A stretch of DNA of 64,000 nucleotides, taken from an uncultured Bacteroides sp. GTDB taxonomy: Bacteria; Bacteroidota; Bacteroidia; Bacteroidales; Bacteroidaceae. The notes under the pieces were generated by a model. That model was given only the letters and a program-made list of their open reading frames with translations. It did no database searches and was not told where the DNA came from. The stretch spans positions 1-64,000 of the forward strand of contig CABMPP010000019.1 in the NCBI GenBank assembly GCA_902388495.1. The letters are read 5' to 3'. Position 1 is the first letter of the stretch, and every line of letters starts with the position of its first letter. The position numbers were made by a program, and so were the translations under genes. Positions 42,408-54,288 of the stretch are shown piece after piece.

Positions 42408-43400
42408 ATGCTTTCTGTAATTTGTCCAATTTATAATGAAGCAAAATATATTGATATTTGTGTTCAGTCTATTTTGCTTCAGGATTTTCCAAAGGATAAA
42501 CTGGAAGTATTATTTGTAGATGGTATAAGCACGGATGGAACTCGTGACATTATAAATAGTTATTCCCGACAATATTCTTTTATCCATTTATTAGATAATG
42601 AAAGGCGTATAGTGCCGGTTGCCATGAATATTGGCATAAAGGCTTCCAAAGGAGATGTAATAATGCGTTTGGATGCCCACGCTCAATATCCTCCGAATTA
42701 TTTTTCCGCACTAGTGTTGAAATTATACCAATTGAATGCTGATAATGTGGGGACAATTTGTAGGACTGATGTACTGAACAAGACCCCCAAGACTTTGGCT
42801 ATTCGAACAGTATTGGGTAATAAATTGGGTGTTGGTAATTCTACTTTCCGATTAGGAATTGATAAAGTGATGGAAGTGGATACGGTTCCTTTTGGTTGCT
42901 GGAAAAGGGACGTTTTTGAAAAATATGGTTTTTATGATGAGCGCTTGATACGGAATCAGGATATAGAATTGAATAAACGGATAGCTCATGGTGGAGGGCA
43001 TATTTTTATTGTACCTGATACGTATTGTACCTATTTGGCTCGTGAAACATTCAAAGGATTGGCTAAGAATAATTTTGGAAATGGGAGATGGAATGTTTTG
43101 ACGGTATATTATACAAAGCAATTTAGATCATTATCGGTGAGGCATTTCATACCATTGCTGTTTTTACTTTCTTTATTTCTACCTTTATTATTTGCTTTGT
43201 TTTATACTCCATTTGCTTATTTGCCATTTTTATTTTTATCAATGTATTTATTGGTTCTTTCTAGCATGAGTTTGTATTTGTCTATAAGTAAGAAACTCAA
43301 TGCATTTTATTTATTAACGACTTTTGTCATATTACATGTATCTTATGGATATGGTTCGTTAGTGGGAATTTTAAATTGCATAAGTCATGGAAAATGCTGA
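42408..43400 (+). CDS. GT2-family glycosyltransferase with C-terminal membrane segments
   Basis: This 330-residue protein has a GT-A domain opening SVICPIYNEAKYIDICVQSI. The DxD-like MRLDAHAQYPPNYFSALV is at ~85, and an acceptor-binding loop (ERLIRNQDIELNKRI, ~178-192) follows with the ED-like general-base region. Two to three hydrophobic helices (HFIPLLFLLSLFLPLLFALF) near the C-terminus anchor it to the inner membrane. The domain pattern resembles ExoA succinoglycan transferases. It overlaps the acetyltransferase gene by 14 nt. Confidence 0.9.
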   Translation: MLSVICPIYNEAKYIDICVQSILLQDFPKDKLEVLFVDGISTDGTRDIINSYSRQYSFIHLLDNERRIVPVAMNIGIKASKGDVIMRLDAHAQYPPNYFSALVLKLYQLNADNVGTICRTDVLNKTPKTLAIRTVLGNKLGVGNSTFRLGIDKVMEVDTVPFGCWKRDVFEKYGFYDERLIRNQDIELNKRIAHGGGHIFIVPDTYCTYLARETFKGLAKNNFGNGRWNVLTVYYTKQFRSLSVRHFIPLLFLLSLFLPLLFALFYTPFAYLPFLFLSMYLLVLSSMSLYLSISKKLNAFYLLTTFVILHVSYGYGSLVGILNCISHGKC

Positions 43401-43911
43401 TTGTCGGAGTCAAAAAGGAACTCTCTTTTCTTGGATGTGGAAAAAGTTGTATAAAGAAAAAGTGCCGGTTCCCTATTATTGTTATTATTCCTTGTTTACT
43501 ATTATATTAAAGCCTATAAGAAAGTGGTTTTCTGCCGTATTTATTCCTACTATTCCTTTCTCTAACTTAAGGGTGCAGTGCTATAGATGGTGTGGCTACA
43601 AAATAGGTAAGAATACTTTTATAGGGATGCGCTGTTATTTGGATGATATGTGTTATGATTTGATTGAAATAGGTGATAATGTGACAATATCTTATGGCGT
43701 TTTTTTGGCATGTCATGGTCGGAAACAAGGACATAATAGGCTGGTCATAAAAGAGGGGGCTTATATTGGAATGAATAGTTCTATAATTGCCCGTAATAAT
43801 GATGGAATAGTAATCGGAAAGAATGCAGTAGTAGGAGCTTGTAGCTTAGTGAATAAATCAGTTATGGATAATTCGGTAGTGGTTGGTGTTCCTGCTAGAA
43901 AAATTAAGTAA
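43387..43911 (+). CDS. Left-handed beta-helix (hexapeptide) acyltransferase
   Basis: This 174-residue protein has hexapeptide repeats of the [LIV]-G-x4 type through ~85-165 (IGKNTFIGMRCYLDDM, IGDNVTISYGVFLACHG, IKEGAYIGMNSSIIARN, IGKNAVVGACSLVNKSV). It ends VVGVPARKIK, the common end of maltose-O-acetyltransferase-like enzymes. A catalytic His is probably in LACHGRKQGH. It would O- or N-acetylate a capsule sugar using acetyl-CoA. The 60-residue N-terminus is less conserved. It sits between GT2 and the initiating transferase. Confidence 0.88.
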   Translation: MENADCRSQKGTLFSWMWKKLYKEKVPVPYYCYYSLFTIILKPIRKWFSAVFIPTIPFSNLRVQCYRWCGYKIGKNTFIGMRCYLDDMCYDLIEIGDNVTISYGVFLACHGRKQGHNRLVIKEGAYIGMNSSIIARNNDGIVIGKNAVVGACSLVNKSVMDNSVVVGVPARKIK

Positions 43912-43934
43912 AGTCTAATAGACGTTTTAGATAT

Positions 43935-44525
43935 ATGTTTTTAAAGTTTGTTTTTGACCGAGGGACAGCACTCTTTGGGTTAATTTTTCTATCTCCTATT
44001 TTATTTGTTGTAGCTATTCTGATTCATGTTAAGATGCCGGGGGGGGCTGTTATCTTTAAGCAAAAAAGGGTAGGACAGTACGGTAAGTTATTTACTATGT
44101 ATAAGTTCCGCTCAATGACCGTCGGCCATTCAGGGAGTTCGGTTTCTGTAAAAGGCGAAGGACGCATTACTCCTTTAGGAGCAAAGTTACGAAAATATAA
44201 ATTAGATGAATTACCTGAATTGTGGAATGTATTGATAGGGGATATGAGTTTTGTTGGTCCTCGTCCTGATGTCCCAGGTTATGCAGATAGACTTGAAGGG
44301 GAGAATAGAAGAATACTACTTCTGAAGCCTGGTATTACCGGTCCTGCTAGTTTAAAATATCGTAATGAAGAAGAATTGTTAGCAGAACAGGAAGACCCCC
44401 AGAAATACAATGACCAGATACTGTTTCCTGATAAAGTAAAAATCAATATAGAATATTTGAATAACTGGTCTTTTGGGTATGATATTAAAATCATTATATA
44501 TACGGTACTGGGAAAGGATTTGTGA
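43935..44525 (+). CDS. Initiating sugar-phosphate transferase (PglC-type phosphoglycosyl transferase)
   Basis: This 196-residue monotopic membrane enzyme of the bacterial sugar transferase family transfers a sugar-1-phosphate to undecaprenyl phosphate to start the repeat unit. The N-terminal re-entrant helix is FLKFVFDRGTALFGLIFLSP. VIFKQKRVGQYGKLFTMYKFRSM (~43-65) is diagnostic, and the catalytic D-E pair lies in YKLDELPELWNVL (~94). FVGPRPDVPGYADRL (~112) completes the domain. It is the short PglC type, without the multi-helix N-terminus of WcaJ. Confidence 0.92.
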   Translation: MFLKFVFDRGTALFGLIFLSPILFVVAILIHVKMPGGAVIFKQKRVGQYGKLFTMYKFRSMTVGHSGSSVSVKGEGRITPLGAKLRKYKLDELPELWNVLIGDMSFVGPRPDVPGYADRLEGENRRILLLKPGITGPASLKYRNEEELLAEQEDPQKYNDQILFPDKVKINIEYLNNWSFGYDIKIIIYTVLGKDL

Positions 44526-44590
44526 AGTACTTTCCTTTCTTTTTATTCCACTCTATATACGAAAATCGGATCATCATAAATAATTTTCTT

Positions 44591-45721
44591 ATGAACAATA
44601 GAATATGGCTTTCGCTTGCCCACATGAGTGGTCGTGAGCAAGACTTTATAAAAGAAGCTTTTGATACAAACTGGGTAGTTCCTTTAGGCCCCAATGTAGA
44701 TGCTTTCGAGAAATCTTTAGCAGAATATCTGGGGAAAGAGCGCTATGTAACGGCTTTGAGTGCCGGTACGGCTGCTCTTCATTTAGGATTGATTCTACTT
44801 GGCGTGAAACCTGGCGATGAAGTGATCTGCCAAAGCTTTACATTTGCTGCTTCTGCCAATCCTATTTCTTATCTGGAGGCAGAACCGGTATTTGTGGATA
44901 GTGAAAAGGATACCTGGAATATGGATCCGGTGTTACTGGAAGAGGCAATCAAGGACCGTTTGAGAAAGACAGGACGGGTACCTAAGGCAATTATTCCCGT
45001 TCATCTTTATGGTATGCCTGCCAAGATGAAAGAAATCATGGAAGTAGCACAGCGCTATGATATTCCTATCCTTGAAGATGCGGCAGAAGCTTTGGGCTCA
45101 GAATTGTATGGACAGAAGTGCGGTACTTTTGGTGAATTGGCTGCCTTGTCCTTCAATGGGAATAAAATGATTACGACTTCCGGCGGCGGTGCTTTGATTT
45201 GTCGTACGCCAGAGGAAGCAAAGCAGACGAAGTTCTATGCAACCCAGGCTCGTGATGCAGCCCCTCATTATCAGCATACGCATATCGGTTACAACTACCG
45301 TATGAGTAATATTTGTGCAGGCATCGGCCGTGGTCAGATGTTTGTCTTGGATGAACATGTGGCCAGGAGACGTGCCATTCATGACCTTTATACTGAGTTA
45401 CTGAAGAACGTCCCGGGAATAACCGTAATGCAGAATCCTGATGAGGATACTGACTCTAATTTCTGGTTGACTTGTATTCTGGTTGATCCCGACAAAGCCG
45501 GTAAGACTCGTGAAGATATCCGATTGAAATTAGATGCCGAGAATATTGAGACTCGTCCTTTGTGGAAGCCAATGCATTTGCAGCCGGTTTTCAAAGATGC
45601 TCCTTTCTATGGAAATGGGACGAGTGAGCGGTTGTTTGATATCGGTTTATGCCTGCCTTCCGGCCCGACATTGACAGATAGTGATATACAGCGGGTAGTT
45701 GATACAATAAAGGCAGTATGA
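44591..45721 (+). CDS. DegT/DnrJ/EryC1/StrS aminotransferase (PglE-like)
   Basis: This 376-residue PLP enzyme starts at ATG 44591 (MNNRIWLSLAHMSGREQDFI), the conserved opening of the group making UDP-4-amino-4,6-dideoxy sugars. An in-frame GTG at 44522, overlapping the previous gene, would add 23 non-conserved residues. Visible are VTALSAGTAALHLGLILLG (~53), ILEDAAEALGSELYG (PLP Asp, ~159-173) and the lysine in ALSFNGNKMITTSGGGALI (~185). It probably feeds the neighbouring PglC-type transferase, but no 4,6-dehydratase is seen here. It closes the locus. Confidence 0.92.
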   Translation: MNNRIWLSLAHMSGREQDFIKEAFDTNWVVPLGPNVDAFEKSLAEYLGKERYVTALSAGTAALHLGLILLGVKPGDEVICQSFTFAASANPISYLEAEPVFVDSEKDTWNMDPVLLEEAIKDRLRKTGRVPKAIIPVHLYGMPAKMKEIMEVAQRYDIPILEDAAEALGSELYGQKCGTFGELAALSFNGNKMITTSGGGALICRTPEEAKQTKFYATQARDAAPHYQHTHIGYNYRMSNICAGIGRGQMFVLDEHVARRRAIHDLYTELLKNVPGITVMQNPDEDTDSNFWLTCILVDPDKAGKTREDIRLKLDAENIETRPLWKPMHLQPVFKDAPFYGNGTSERLFDIGLCLPSGPTLTDSDIQRVVDTIKAV

Positions 45722-45765
45722 ATATGAAACTATAGCTGCCAGGCTAAGAACTATAACAGATATAA

Positions 45766-45806
45766 AAATGCCGATAAGTATGTGTCTCCACTACTTATCG
45801 GCATTT
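45766..45806. terminator. Bidirectional terminator ending the capsule operon
   Basis: A perfect 15-bp stem AAATGCCGATAAGTA (45766-45780) with its complement (45792-45806) is flanked by A and T runs. It also serves the convergent DUF1460 gene. Confidence 0.85.
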
Positions 45807-45830
45807 CTTATATCTTCCTTTTAATCAAAT

Positions 45831-46619
45831 TTACTTTTTCAGTCTCAGTACACGGATTCCCGTCCACTTATTATTATCCTTCAACATTTGCGATAAAGCC
45901 ACTTTAGAAACAACTACTTTTTTATCGGTAGAAGAAGCATGTACTAATGTAAGTTTGTCATCTGCGTAGAAAGCAATACCCATGTGGGCTACGTCCAAGC
46001 CGGGAGTATTGGTGGTGATGGCAATGATGTCACCGTCTTTAATCCAGGGAAGACCGGCAACGGGAAGTTTGGCTTTGGGGAGATAATGAACGTTTTGACC
46101 GGACAGTGATTTCTCTATTTCCTTCATTTTTGCAACGTTCTCCGGCGAGTTGGCCAGTTGCTTGTACTGTTGGGGATGAGACGACATGTAAGAGATGGAA
46201 AGCTTTTCAGTGTCGGGGCTCATGTTACCGGTCACATCTTCGAGGATGCCATTGCGTACACCGTTGTTTATCCAGTCGGCAATGTAATGCAGGCGGGAAG
46301 TGTAACCGTCGATATTGCCATTACGGTAACGGATCTTCTGCAGGTTGTCGGCAAAGGCACTTTCGGAAATATCTCCGTCCGCTAACTTGGGAGTAAGTGT
46401 TTCTGCCAGTACATATTCTACAAAAGTAGTACAGTCCATTTCATCACAATTGATGATAAGTTCTTCGGGACCGTCTGCTTCGAGAGTGTGGGCTACGTAA
46501 GGAACATCCAAATACTTTATTCCATTGCTCAGCACATCTTTTCCTCCTTGTGCAGAGACAGAAGTCACCATAGCTGCGGCACAAAGGGCGCTGAACATAA
46601 TTTTAGTCATTGATTTCAT
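45831..46619 (-). CDS. DUF1460 exported cysteine hydrolase
   Basis: This 262-residue protein has a signal peptide (MFSALCAAAMVTSVSA, ending ~24). The DUF1460/N-acetylmuramoyl-L-alanine-amidase-like fold belongs to the NlpC/P60 papain superfamily: INCDEMDCTTFVEYVLAETL (~57-76) contains the likely nucleophile Cys, and DVAHMGIAFYADDKLTLVHA (~210-229) contains the His. The family cleaves peptidoglycan peptides in the periplasm. It is monocistronic between two terminators, convergent with the capsule operon. Confidence 0.88.
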   Translation of the reverse strand: MKSMTKIMFSALCAAAMVTSVSAQGGKDVLSNGIKYLDVPYVAHTLEADGPEELIINCDEMDCTTFVEYVLAETLTPKLADGDISESAFADNLQKIRYRNGNIDGYTSRLHYIADWINNGVRNGILEDVTGNMSPDTEKLSISYMSSHPQQYKQLANSPENVAKMKEIEKSLSGQNVHYLPKAKLPVAGLPWIKDGDIIAITTNTPGLDVAHMGIAFYADDKLTLVHASSTDKKVVVSKVALSQMLKDNNKWTGIRVLRLKK

Positions 46620-46663
46620 TGTTTTCTCTTTTAATTATTATTCTTATTTTATCCTAAAACATA

Positions 46664-46695
46664 AAAAGGATGCAGCAAATTTACTACATCCTTTT
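46664..46695 (-). terminator. Minus-strand terminator after beta-galactosidase
   Basis: AAAAGGATG-AG and CT-CATCCTTTT arms (46664-46675 and 46684-46695, one mismatch) form a stem that runs into Ts on the minus strand, 31 bp past the beta-galactosidase stop. Confidence 0.75.
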
Positions 46696-46725
46696 CATAA
46701 ATACTTAATCCGAAGGGATTAAAAT

Positions 46726-49953
<3,228 letters not shown>

Positions 49954-50841
49954 TTATTTCTTAGGGGTAGATTCGGATGCAGGAAACACAAGTCCGTCAC
50001 GCAGCCATTTCTCTAATTCGCCTGTCCATTGGCGCTTGTAGGTGAAGTTGTCGCGGAAGCCCCAACCATGTTCGCCGGTAGGATATACATGCAGGCTGGC
50101 AGGAACTTTCTGGTCGCGCAGGGCAAGGAAATAGCCGATGCCATTGATAGGCGGTACTGCGCCATCGTCGGCAGAAAGCATGATGAATGCCTGTGGAGAT
50201 CGTGGTGAAACTTGTCTCTCAAGCGAATACTTCTGTTCCAGTTCCTGAGACGGATTGGCTCCGATCAGGTTCTCGCGGGAACCTGCGTGCGTAACACCTT
50301 TCAGCATGGAGATGACCGGATAGAACAGAATCTGAAAATCGGGACGCGTCTTGTCACTGCTGTAAAGAGTGGCAAGAGAAGCAGCCAGATGTCCGCCGGC
50401 AGAAGCTCCCATAATACCTACGCGTGCAGGATTGACACCCCATTCGGCAGCGTGTTCGCGTACAAGGCGGATGGCCTGCTCGGCATCGGAAAGAGGTACC
50501 TCGTAGTTGCCGTTCGGCATGCGGTATTTCAGAACTACATACGTGATGCCTTGGGTATTAAACCAGGGAGCCATGTCATGACCTTCATGGTTCATGGCAA
50601 GACGCGCATAACCACCGCCCGGGCACATGATGATAGCCATACCGTTCGGCTTTTCCGCCGGATAGACGGTGATGGAAGGATTGACTACATTGGCAACACG
50701 TCCGCCGTTCAGGTCTTCTTCCGTACCCGTCAGCCCGTTACTATTAGGGGCACCATTGGGCCATAGAAGCAGCTCAACGGGCTTTTGTGCAGATAACATC
50801 GTTGTTACAAATAGGAAAGATAAGATTAAAATCTTTTTCAT
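49954..50841 (-). CDS. Exported alpha/beta-hydrolase (acetyl-esterase-like)
   Basis: This 295-residue protein has a signal peptide (ILILSFLFVTTMLSA). The oxyanion loop is IIMCPGGGYARLAMNHEG (~70-87), the nucleophile elbow GIMGASAGGH (Ser, ~144), the Asp in MLSADDGAVPP (~220) and the His in YPTGEHGWGF (~258). The BD-FAE/acetylxylan-esterase type removes acetyl or feruloyl groups from polysaccharides. It lies between the OPT transporter (17 bp) and beta-galactosidase (9 bp) genes, so all three are probably co-transcribed. Confidence 0.9.
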   Translation of the reverse strand: MKKILILSFLFVTTMLSAQKPVELLLWPNGAPNSNGLTGTEEDLNGGRVANVVNPSITVYPAEKPNGMAIIMCPGGGYARLAMNHEGHDMAPWFNTQGITYVVLKYRMPNGNYEVPLSDAEQAIRLVREHAAEWGVNPARVGIMGASAGGHLAASLATLYSSDKTRPDFQILFYPVISMLKGVTHAGSRENLIGANPSQELEQKYSLERQVSPRSPQAFIMLSADDGAVPPINGIGYFLALRDQKVPASLHVYPTGEHGWGFRDNFTYKRQWTGELEKWLRDGLVFPASESTPKK

Positions 50842-50858
50842 TGCTTTAATTTTAAAAG

Positions 50859-52850
50859 TTACTTAGTTTTCATAGAAGCCTTGATGAAGTAGAATATCAG
50901 GATGGCATAAGCACCGAGTGCCAGTACTTCAGACCAGGTATTGTTCAGCCAGGCATCGTTCACCAGATTGACCCCTCCGAAACGCATGGCAGCACTTACC
51001 ACACCCATCAGTGCACCACCGGCAATGAAACCGGATGCAAGCAGCGTACCCTTTTCGCCACGTTCTGCGTTGAGAGCGGCATCTTTGCTGCGGCTGGTCA
51101 CGTACCAATTGACGGCGCCACCCACTACCAGCGGTACGTTCAGTTCCAACGGGATGAACATACCCAGCGCAAACGCCAGTGCAGGAATCTTGCAGGCATT
51201 CAGGATAATAGCAAGTACCGCACCGATAGCATACAGCAACCAGGGAGCACCTACACCATTCATCAGTGGTTCGATAACTGCCGCCATGGCATTGGCCTGC
51301 GGAGCAGCCAGTTGTCCACTGGTGAAACCGTATGTTTTGTTCAGGATAATCATTACACCGCCTACGGTGGCAGCAGAAACAATCGTTCCGAGGAACTTCC
51401 ACGTCTCCTGCTTGGCGGGCGTACTACCCAACCAATAACCGATTTTCAAGTCGGTAATGAACCCACCTGCCATAGATAATGCTGTGCAGACAACACCACC
51501 CATCACAAGCGCTGCCACCATTCCTTCCGGACCTTTCAGGCCAACGGCTACCATCACTACGGATGCCAGGATCAAAGTCATCAGCGTCATGCCGGAAACC
51601 GGATTGGTTCCTACAATGGCGATGGCATTGGCTGCTACGGTTGTGAAGAGGAAAGCGATGCCGGCTACCAGTAAGATCGCTACTATGGTGTGCAGCAGAT
51701 TGCCCTGCATAACATCAAAATAGAAAAACAATACCACCAATATCAATGTGATGATAGAGCCGATGGCAATAATCTTCATAGAGATATCCCGTTGCGTACG
51801 CTTTACGCTTGCTTCTACGTTGGACTTGCCACCCATTTCTTTTGCAGCCAGCCCTACGGCACTCTTAATGATACCCCATGACTTGACGATACCGATGATA
51901 CCTGCCATAGCGATACCTCCGATACCGATACTCTTGGCGTAGTACTTAAAGATTTCCTCCGGTGCCATAGCCCCTACAGTTGCAGTGATTTCCGGATTCC
52001 ACTGATTCAAAACACTGTCTCCAAAAATCAGGGACATACCGGGAATGATAATCCACCATACAGCCAGTGAACCGGCACAGATGATAGATGCATATTTCAG
52101 TCCGACGATATATCCCAAACCAAGTACGGCAGCGCCTGTATTAACTTTGAATACCAGTTTCGCCTTTTCTGCCAGCATTTCGCCGAAGCCGCAAACGCGG
52201 GTTGTGAAGTTTTCGTTCCACCAGCCGAAGGTAGCCACGATAAAGTCGTACAGACCACCGATGATACCTGCCATCAGCAACGGTTTGGCCTGGCTGCCTC
52301 CTTTTTCACCGGAGACAAGCACCTGCGTAGTGGCAGTTGCTTCAGGGAAAGGATATTGGCCGTGCATGTCGCTTACGAAATATTTACGGAAGGGGATAAG
52401 GAAGAGGATACCCAGCACACCTCCAAGCAGCGAACTGATGAATACTTGTGTGAAGGTAACAGTGATTTCTTTCGGATAGGTTTCCTGAAGAATATACAAT
52501 GCCGGAAGGGTGAAAATGGCACCTGCCACGATAACTCCCGAACTGGCTCCGATGGATTGGATGATGACGTTTTCGCCCAACGCATTTTTACGCTTGGCAG
52601 CTCCCGACACACCTACGGCAATGATGGCGATGGGGATGGCAGCTTCGAATACCTGCCCTACCTTCAGTCCCAGATAGGCCGCAGCAGCCGAAAAGAGGAT
52701 AGCCATCAATATACCCCACGTCACTGACCAAGGATTTACTTCTGGATACTTTTTGTCCGGGCTCATCAGTGGATTGTACACTTCACCCGGTTTCAGTTCA
52801 CGGAACGCGTTCTCCGGTAATCCGGTAATTGGTTCTTCTTCTTGTTTCAT
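50859..52850 (-). CDS. OPT-family oligopeptide transporter
   Basis: This 663-residue inner-membrane protein has about 16 hydrophobic segments. Family features are the N-terminal PEVNPWSVTWGILMAILFSA (~34-53), the FPEATATTQVLVSGEKGG loop (~172-189), NPVSGMTLMTLILAS (~425) and the C-terminal GVGAPWLLYAIGAVLAIILN segment (~555). It belongs to the bacterial OPT branch found in Bacteroidetes and imports oligopeptides, or possibly metal-siderophore complexes. The first gene of the operon with esterase and beta-galactosidase; this combination is unusual. Confidence 0.92.
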   Translation of the reverse strand: MKQEEEPITGLPENAFRELKPGEVYNPLMSPDKKYPEVNPWSVTWGILMAILFSAAAAYLGLKVGQVFEAAIPIAIIAVGVSGAAKRKNALGENVIIQSIGASSGVIVAGAIFTLPALYILQETYPKEITVTFTQVFISSLLGGVLGILFLIPFRKYFVSDMHGQYPFPEATATTQVLVSGEKGGSQAKPLLMAGIIGGLYDFIVATFGWWNENFTTRVCGFGEMLAEKAKLVFKVNTGAAVLGLGYIVGLKYASIICAGSLAVWWIIIPGMSLIFGDSVLNQWNPEITATVGAMAPEEIFKYYAKSIGIGGIAMAGIIGIVKSWGIIKSAVGLAAKEMGGKSNVEASVKRTQRDISMKIIAIGSIITLILVVLFFYFDVMQGNLLHTIVAILLVAGIAFLFTTVAANAIAIVGTNPVSGMTLMTLILASVVMVAVGLKGPEGMVAALVMGGVVCTALSMAGGFITDLKIGYWLGSTPAKQETWKFLGTIVSAATVGGVMIILNKTYGFTSGQLAAPQANAMAAVIEPLMNGVGAPWLLYAIGAVLAIILNACKIPALAFALGMFIPLELNVPLVVGGAVNWYVTSRSKDAALNAERGEKGTLLASGFIAGGALMGVVSAAMRFGGVNLVNDAWLNNTWSEVLALGAYAILIFYFIKASMKTK

Positions 52851-52920
52851 GATTTTGCTGTTTTATGTTTATGATTTCACTTTTTGTATCAGATATATCA
52901 ATTTAAAGTTCAAAGAAAGC

Positions 52921-52952
52921 AAAAAAAAAGGAGAATTGAAAAATTCTCCTTT
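52921..52952 (-). terminator. Minus-strand terminator after DUF1573 gene
   Basis: GGAGAATT (52930-52937) and AATTCTCC (52942-52949) form a short stem; nine Ts follow on the minus strand (52929-52921). It insulates the OPT operon from upstream transcription. Confidence 0.85.
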
Positions 52953-52972
52953 AATCTATATCATAAAAACGT

Positions 52973-53368
52973 TTATTTCGCGTCTTTCGCTGTCATATCC
53001 CCTTCGATGAATAGTCTCATCAGTTCTGTTTTGGCATTGGTGCGCAAAGTGATGGACTTCTTGAAGTGTCCGGGATATCTGCCCGTTCCGTTGTAAGTAA
53101 CCTTTATAGTTCCAGTCTTTCCCGGTAATATCGGTTCTTGTGTATATTCGGGCACTGTACATCCACAGGATGCTACTGCCTGATGAATAACCAGTGGAGC
53201 ATCACCGATATTGGTAAACTTAAAAGTATAAGTTACAACCGGATTGTTTTCAGAGAATGTACCAAAATTATGTGTGGTTTCCTCAAATTTAATGTCTGCC
53301 TGGCCTTGTGCGTAGGCATAACCGATGCTCATTACCAGCATCATCATATAAAAAGCGATTTTCTTCAT
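52973..53368 (-). CDS. DUF1573 secreted protein
   Basis: This 131-residue protein starts at ATG 53368 (MKKIAFYMMMLVMSIGYAYA), a signal peptide; an in-frame ATG 33 bp further upstream adds unrelated residues. One DUF1573 Ig-like domain follows: FEETTHNFGTFSENNPVVTY, FKFTNIGDAPLVIHQAVASC (with CGCTVPE) and GTIKVTYNGTGRYPGHFKK. The family is extremely common in Bacteroidetes; function is unknown, and metal or cofactor binding by CGC is conceivable. It is monocistronic with its own terminator. Confidence 0.88.
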   Translation of the reverse strand: MKKIAFYMMMLVMSIGYAYAQGQADIKFEETTHNFGTFSENNPVVTYTFKFTNIGDAPLVIHQAVASCGCTVPEYTQEPILPGKTGTIKVTYNGTGRYPGHFKKSITLRTNAKTELMRLFIEGDMTAKDAK

Positions 53369-53460
53369 GTCTTTATCTTTTTTATATTTCAACGGGGGCA
53401 AAGGTAACCCATTTTCGGGAAAATAACCTCAATGGTGTGCGAAATTGTATTAAAATGGGC

Positions 53461-54168
53461 TCAGAAACTATCTATTCGTATGATAAGGAGTGAAAAATAA
53501 GGGAAGCGGAGGGTGCCAATCTGCCCGGCATCACTCAAGTACTTCTCATTCGGAGTTCCCACATTCTCAAAGTAGTGATAACTGTATTCAGGATGCCGGC
53601 AGATACAGCGGTGGATTTCATCGGTACATTGGGAGAGTTTCATAATGACAATGGCACTCTTTTCGTGTATCAGCTTTTCTATCTCTTCGGCGGTAGTGGT
53701 ACCGGGAATTACAGTGAGGCGCTCTTCCTGACTGGCTACGTGCAATCCGGCCAGCGCACCGGCAGCAATGAATGCCGGAATGCCTGCAATGTGTTCAACG
53801 GGAATGTCGTTTGCTTGCAGTTGCTCATATACATAATATATAGAGGAGTAGAAACCGGCATCTCCCTCTGCGACGATACACACCTTTTTCCCACTCAGGT
53901 GGAGTGCGGATGCTTCTGCATAAACCTGCTCGTAGGCGTTAAAAGCCTGTGTGCGCTGTTTGCTCATGGGGAGGGGGAAGCGGCAGATGTTGCTCTCCGG
54001 GATGGCAAGTTGCTGCATGATGTCGGCGGCCCGCGAGAGGATTCTTCCGTCTTTTGTATGCGTTTCGGGGCAGAAGATACTGTCGGCTGCTTGTAGGGCT
54101 TTCAAACCTTTTACGGTGATTAACTCCGGTTCGCCGGGACCGAGGGATACGAATATGATAGGATGCAT
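53461..54168 (-). CDS. cobI: Precorrin-2/cobalt-factor-II C20-methyltransferase-like enzyme
   Basis: This 235-residue SAM-dependent tetrapyrrole methylase has FVSLGPGEPELITVKGLKAL (residues ~6-25) as the substrate/SAM loop. GKKVCIVAEGDAGFYSSIYY (~93) and AGIPAFIAAGALAGL (~128) are conserved in the CobI/CbiL branch that methylates C20 of precorrin-2 in corrin synthesis. It stands alone, away from other cob/cbi genes, and divergent from the AraC gene. Other C20-type methyltransferase activity cannot be excluded. Confidence 0.82.
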   Translation of the reverse strand: MHPIIFVSLGPGEPELITVKGLKALQAADSIFCPETHTKDGRILSRAADIMQQLAIPESNICRFPLPMSKQRTQAFNAYEQVYAEASALHLSGKKVCIVAEGDAGFYSSIYYVYEQLQANDIPVEHIAGIPAFIAAGALAGLHVASQEERLTVIPGTTTAEEIEKLIHEKSAIVIMKLSQCTDEIHRCICRHPEYSYHYFENVGTPNEKYLSDAGQIGTLRFPYFSLLIIRIDSF

Positions 54169-54256
54169 TTCAATAAAAAAATTAAATATTAAAAACTAAA
54201 CATGAGAGATACGGCGCAAAAGTCGGTAAATAATCTGTAGGAAACAAGATATTGTT

Positions 54257-54265
54257 TATCTTTGT
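54257..54265 (+). promoter_or_regulatory. -7 box for the AraC-family gene
   Basis: TATCTTTGT matches TAnnTTTG, 24 nt before ATG 54289. TCTG at 54234-54237 is a weak -33 with a 19-bp spacer. Confidence 0.55.
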
Positions 54266-54288
54266 GTGTTTATATCAAGAAACAACCA

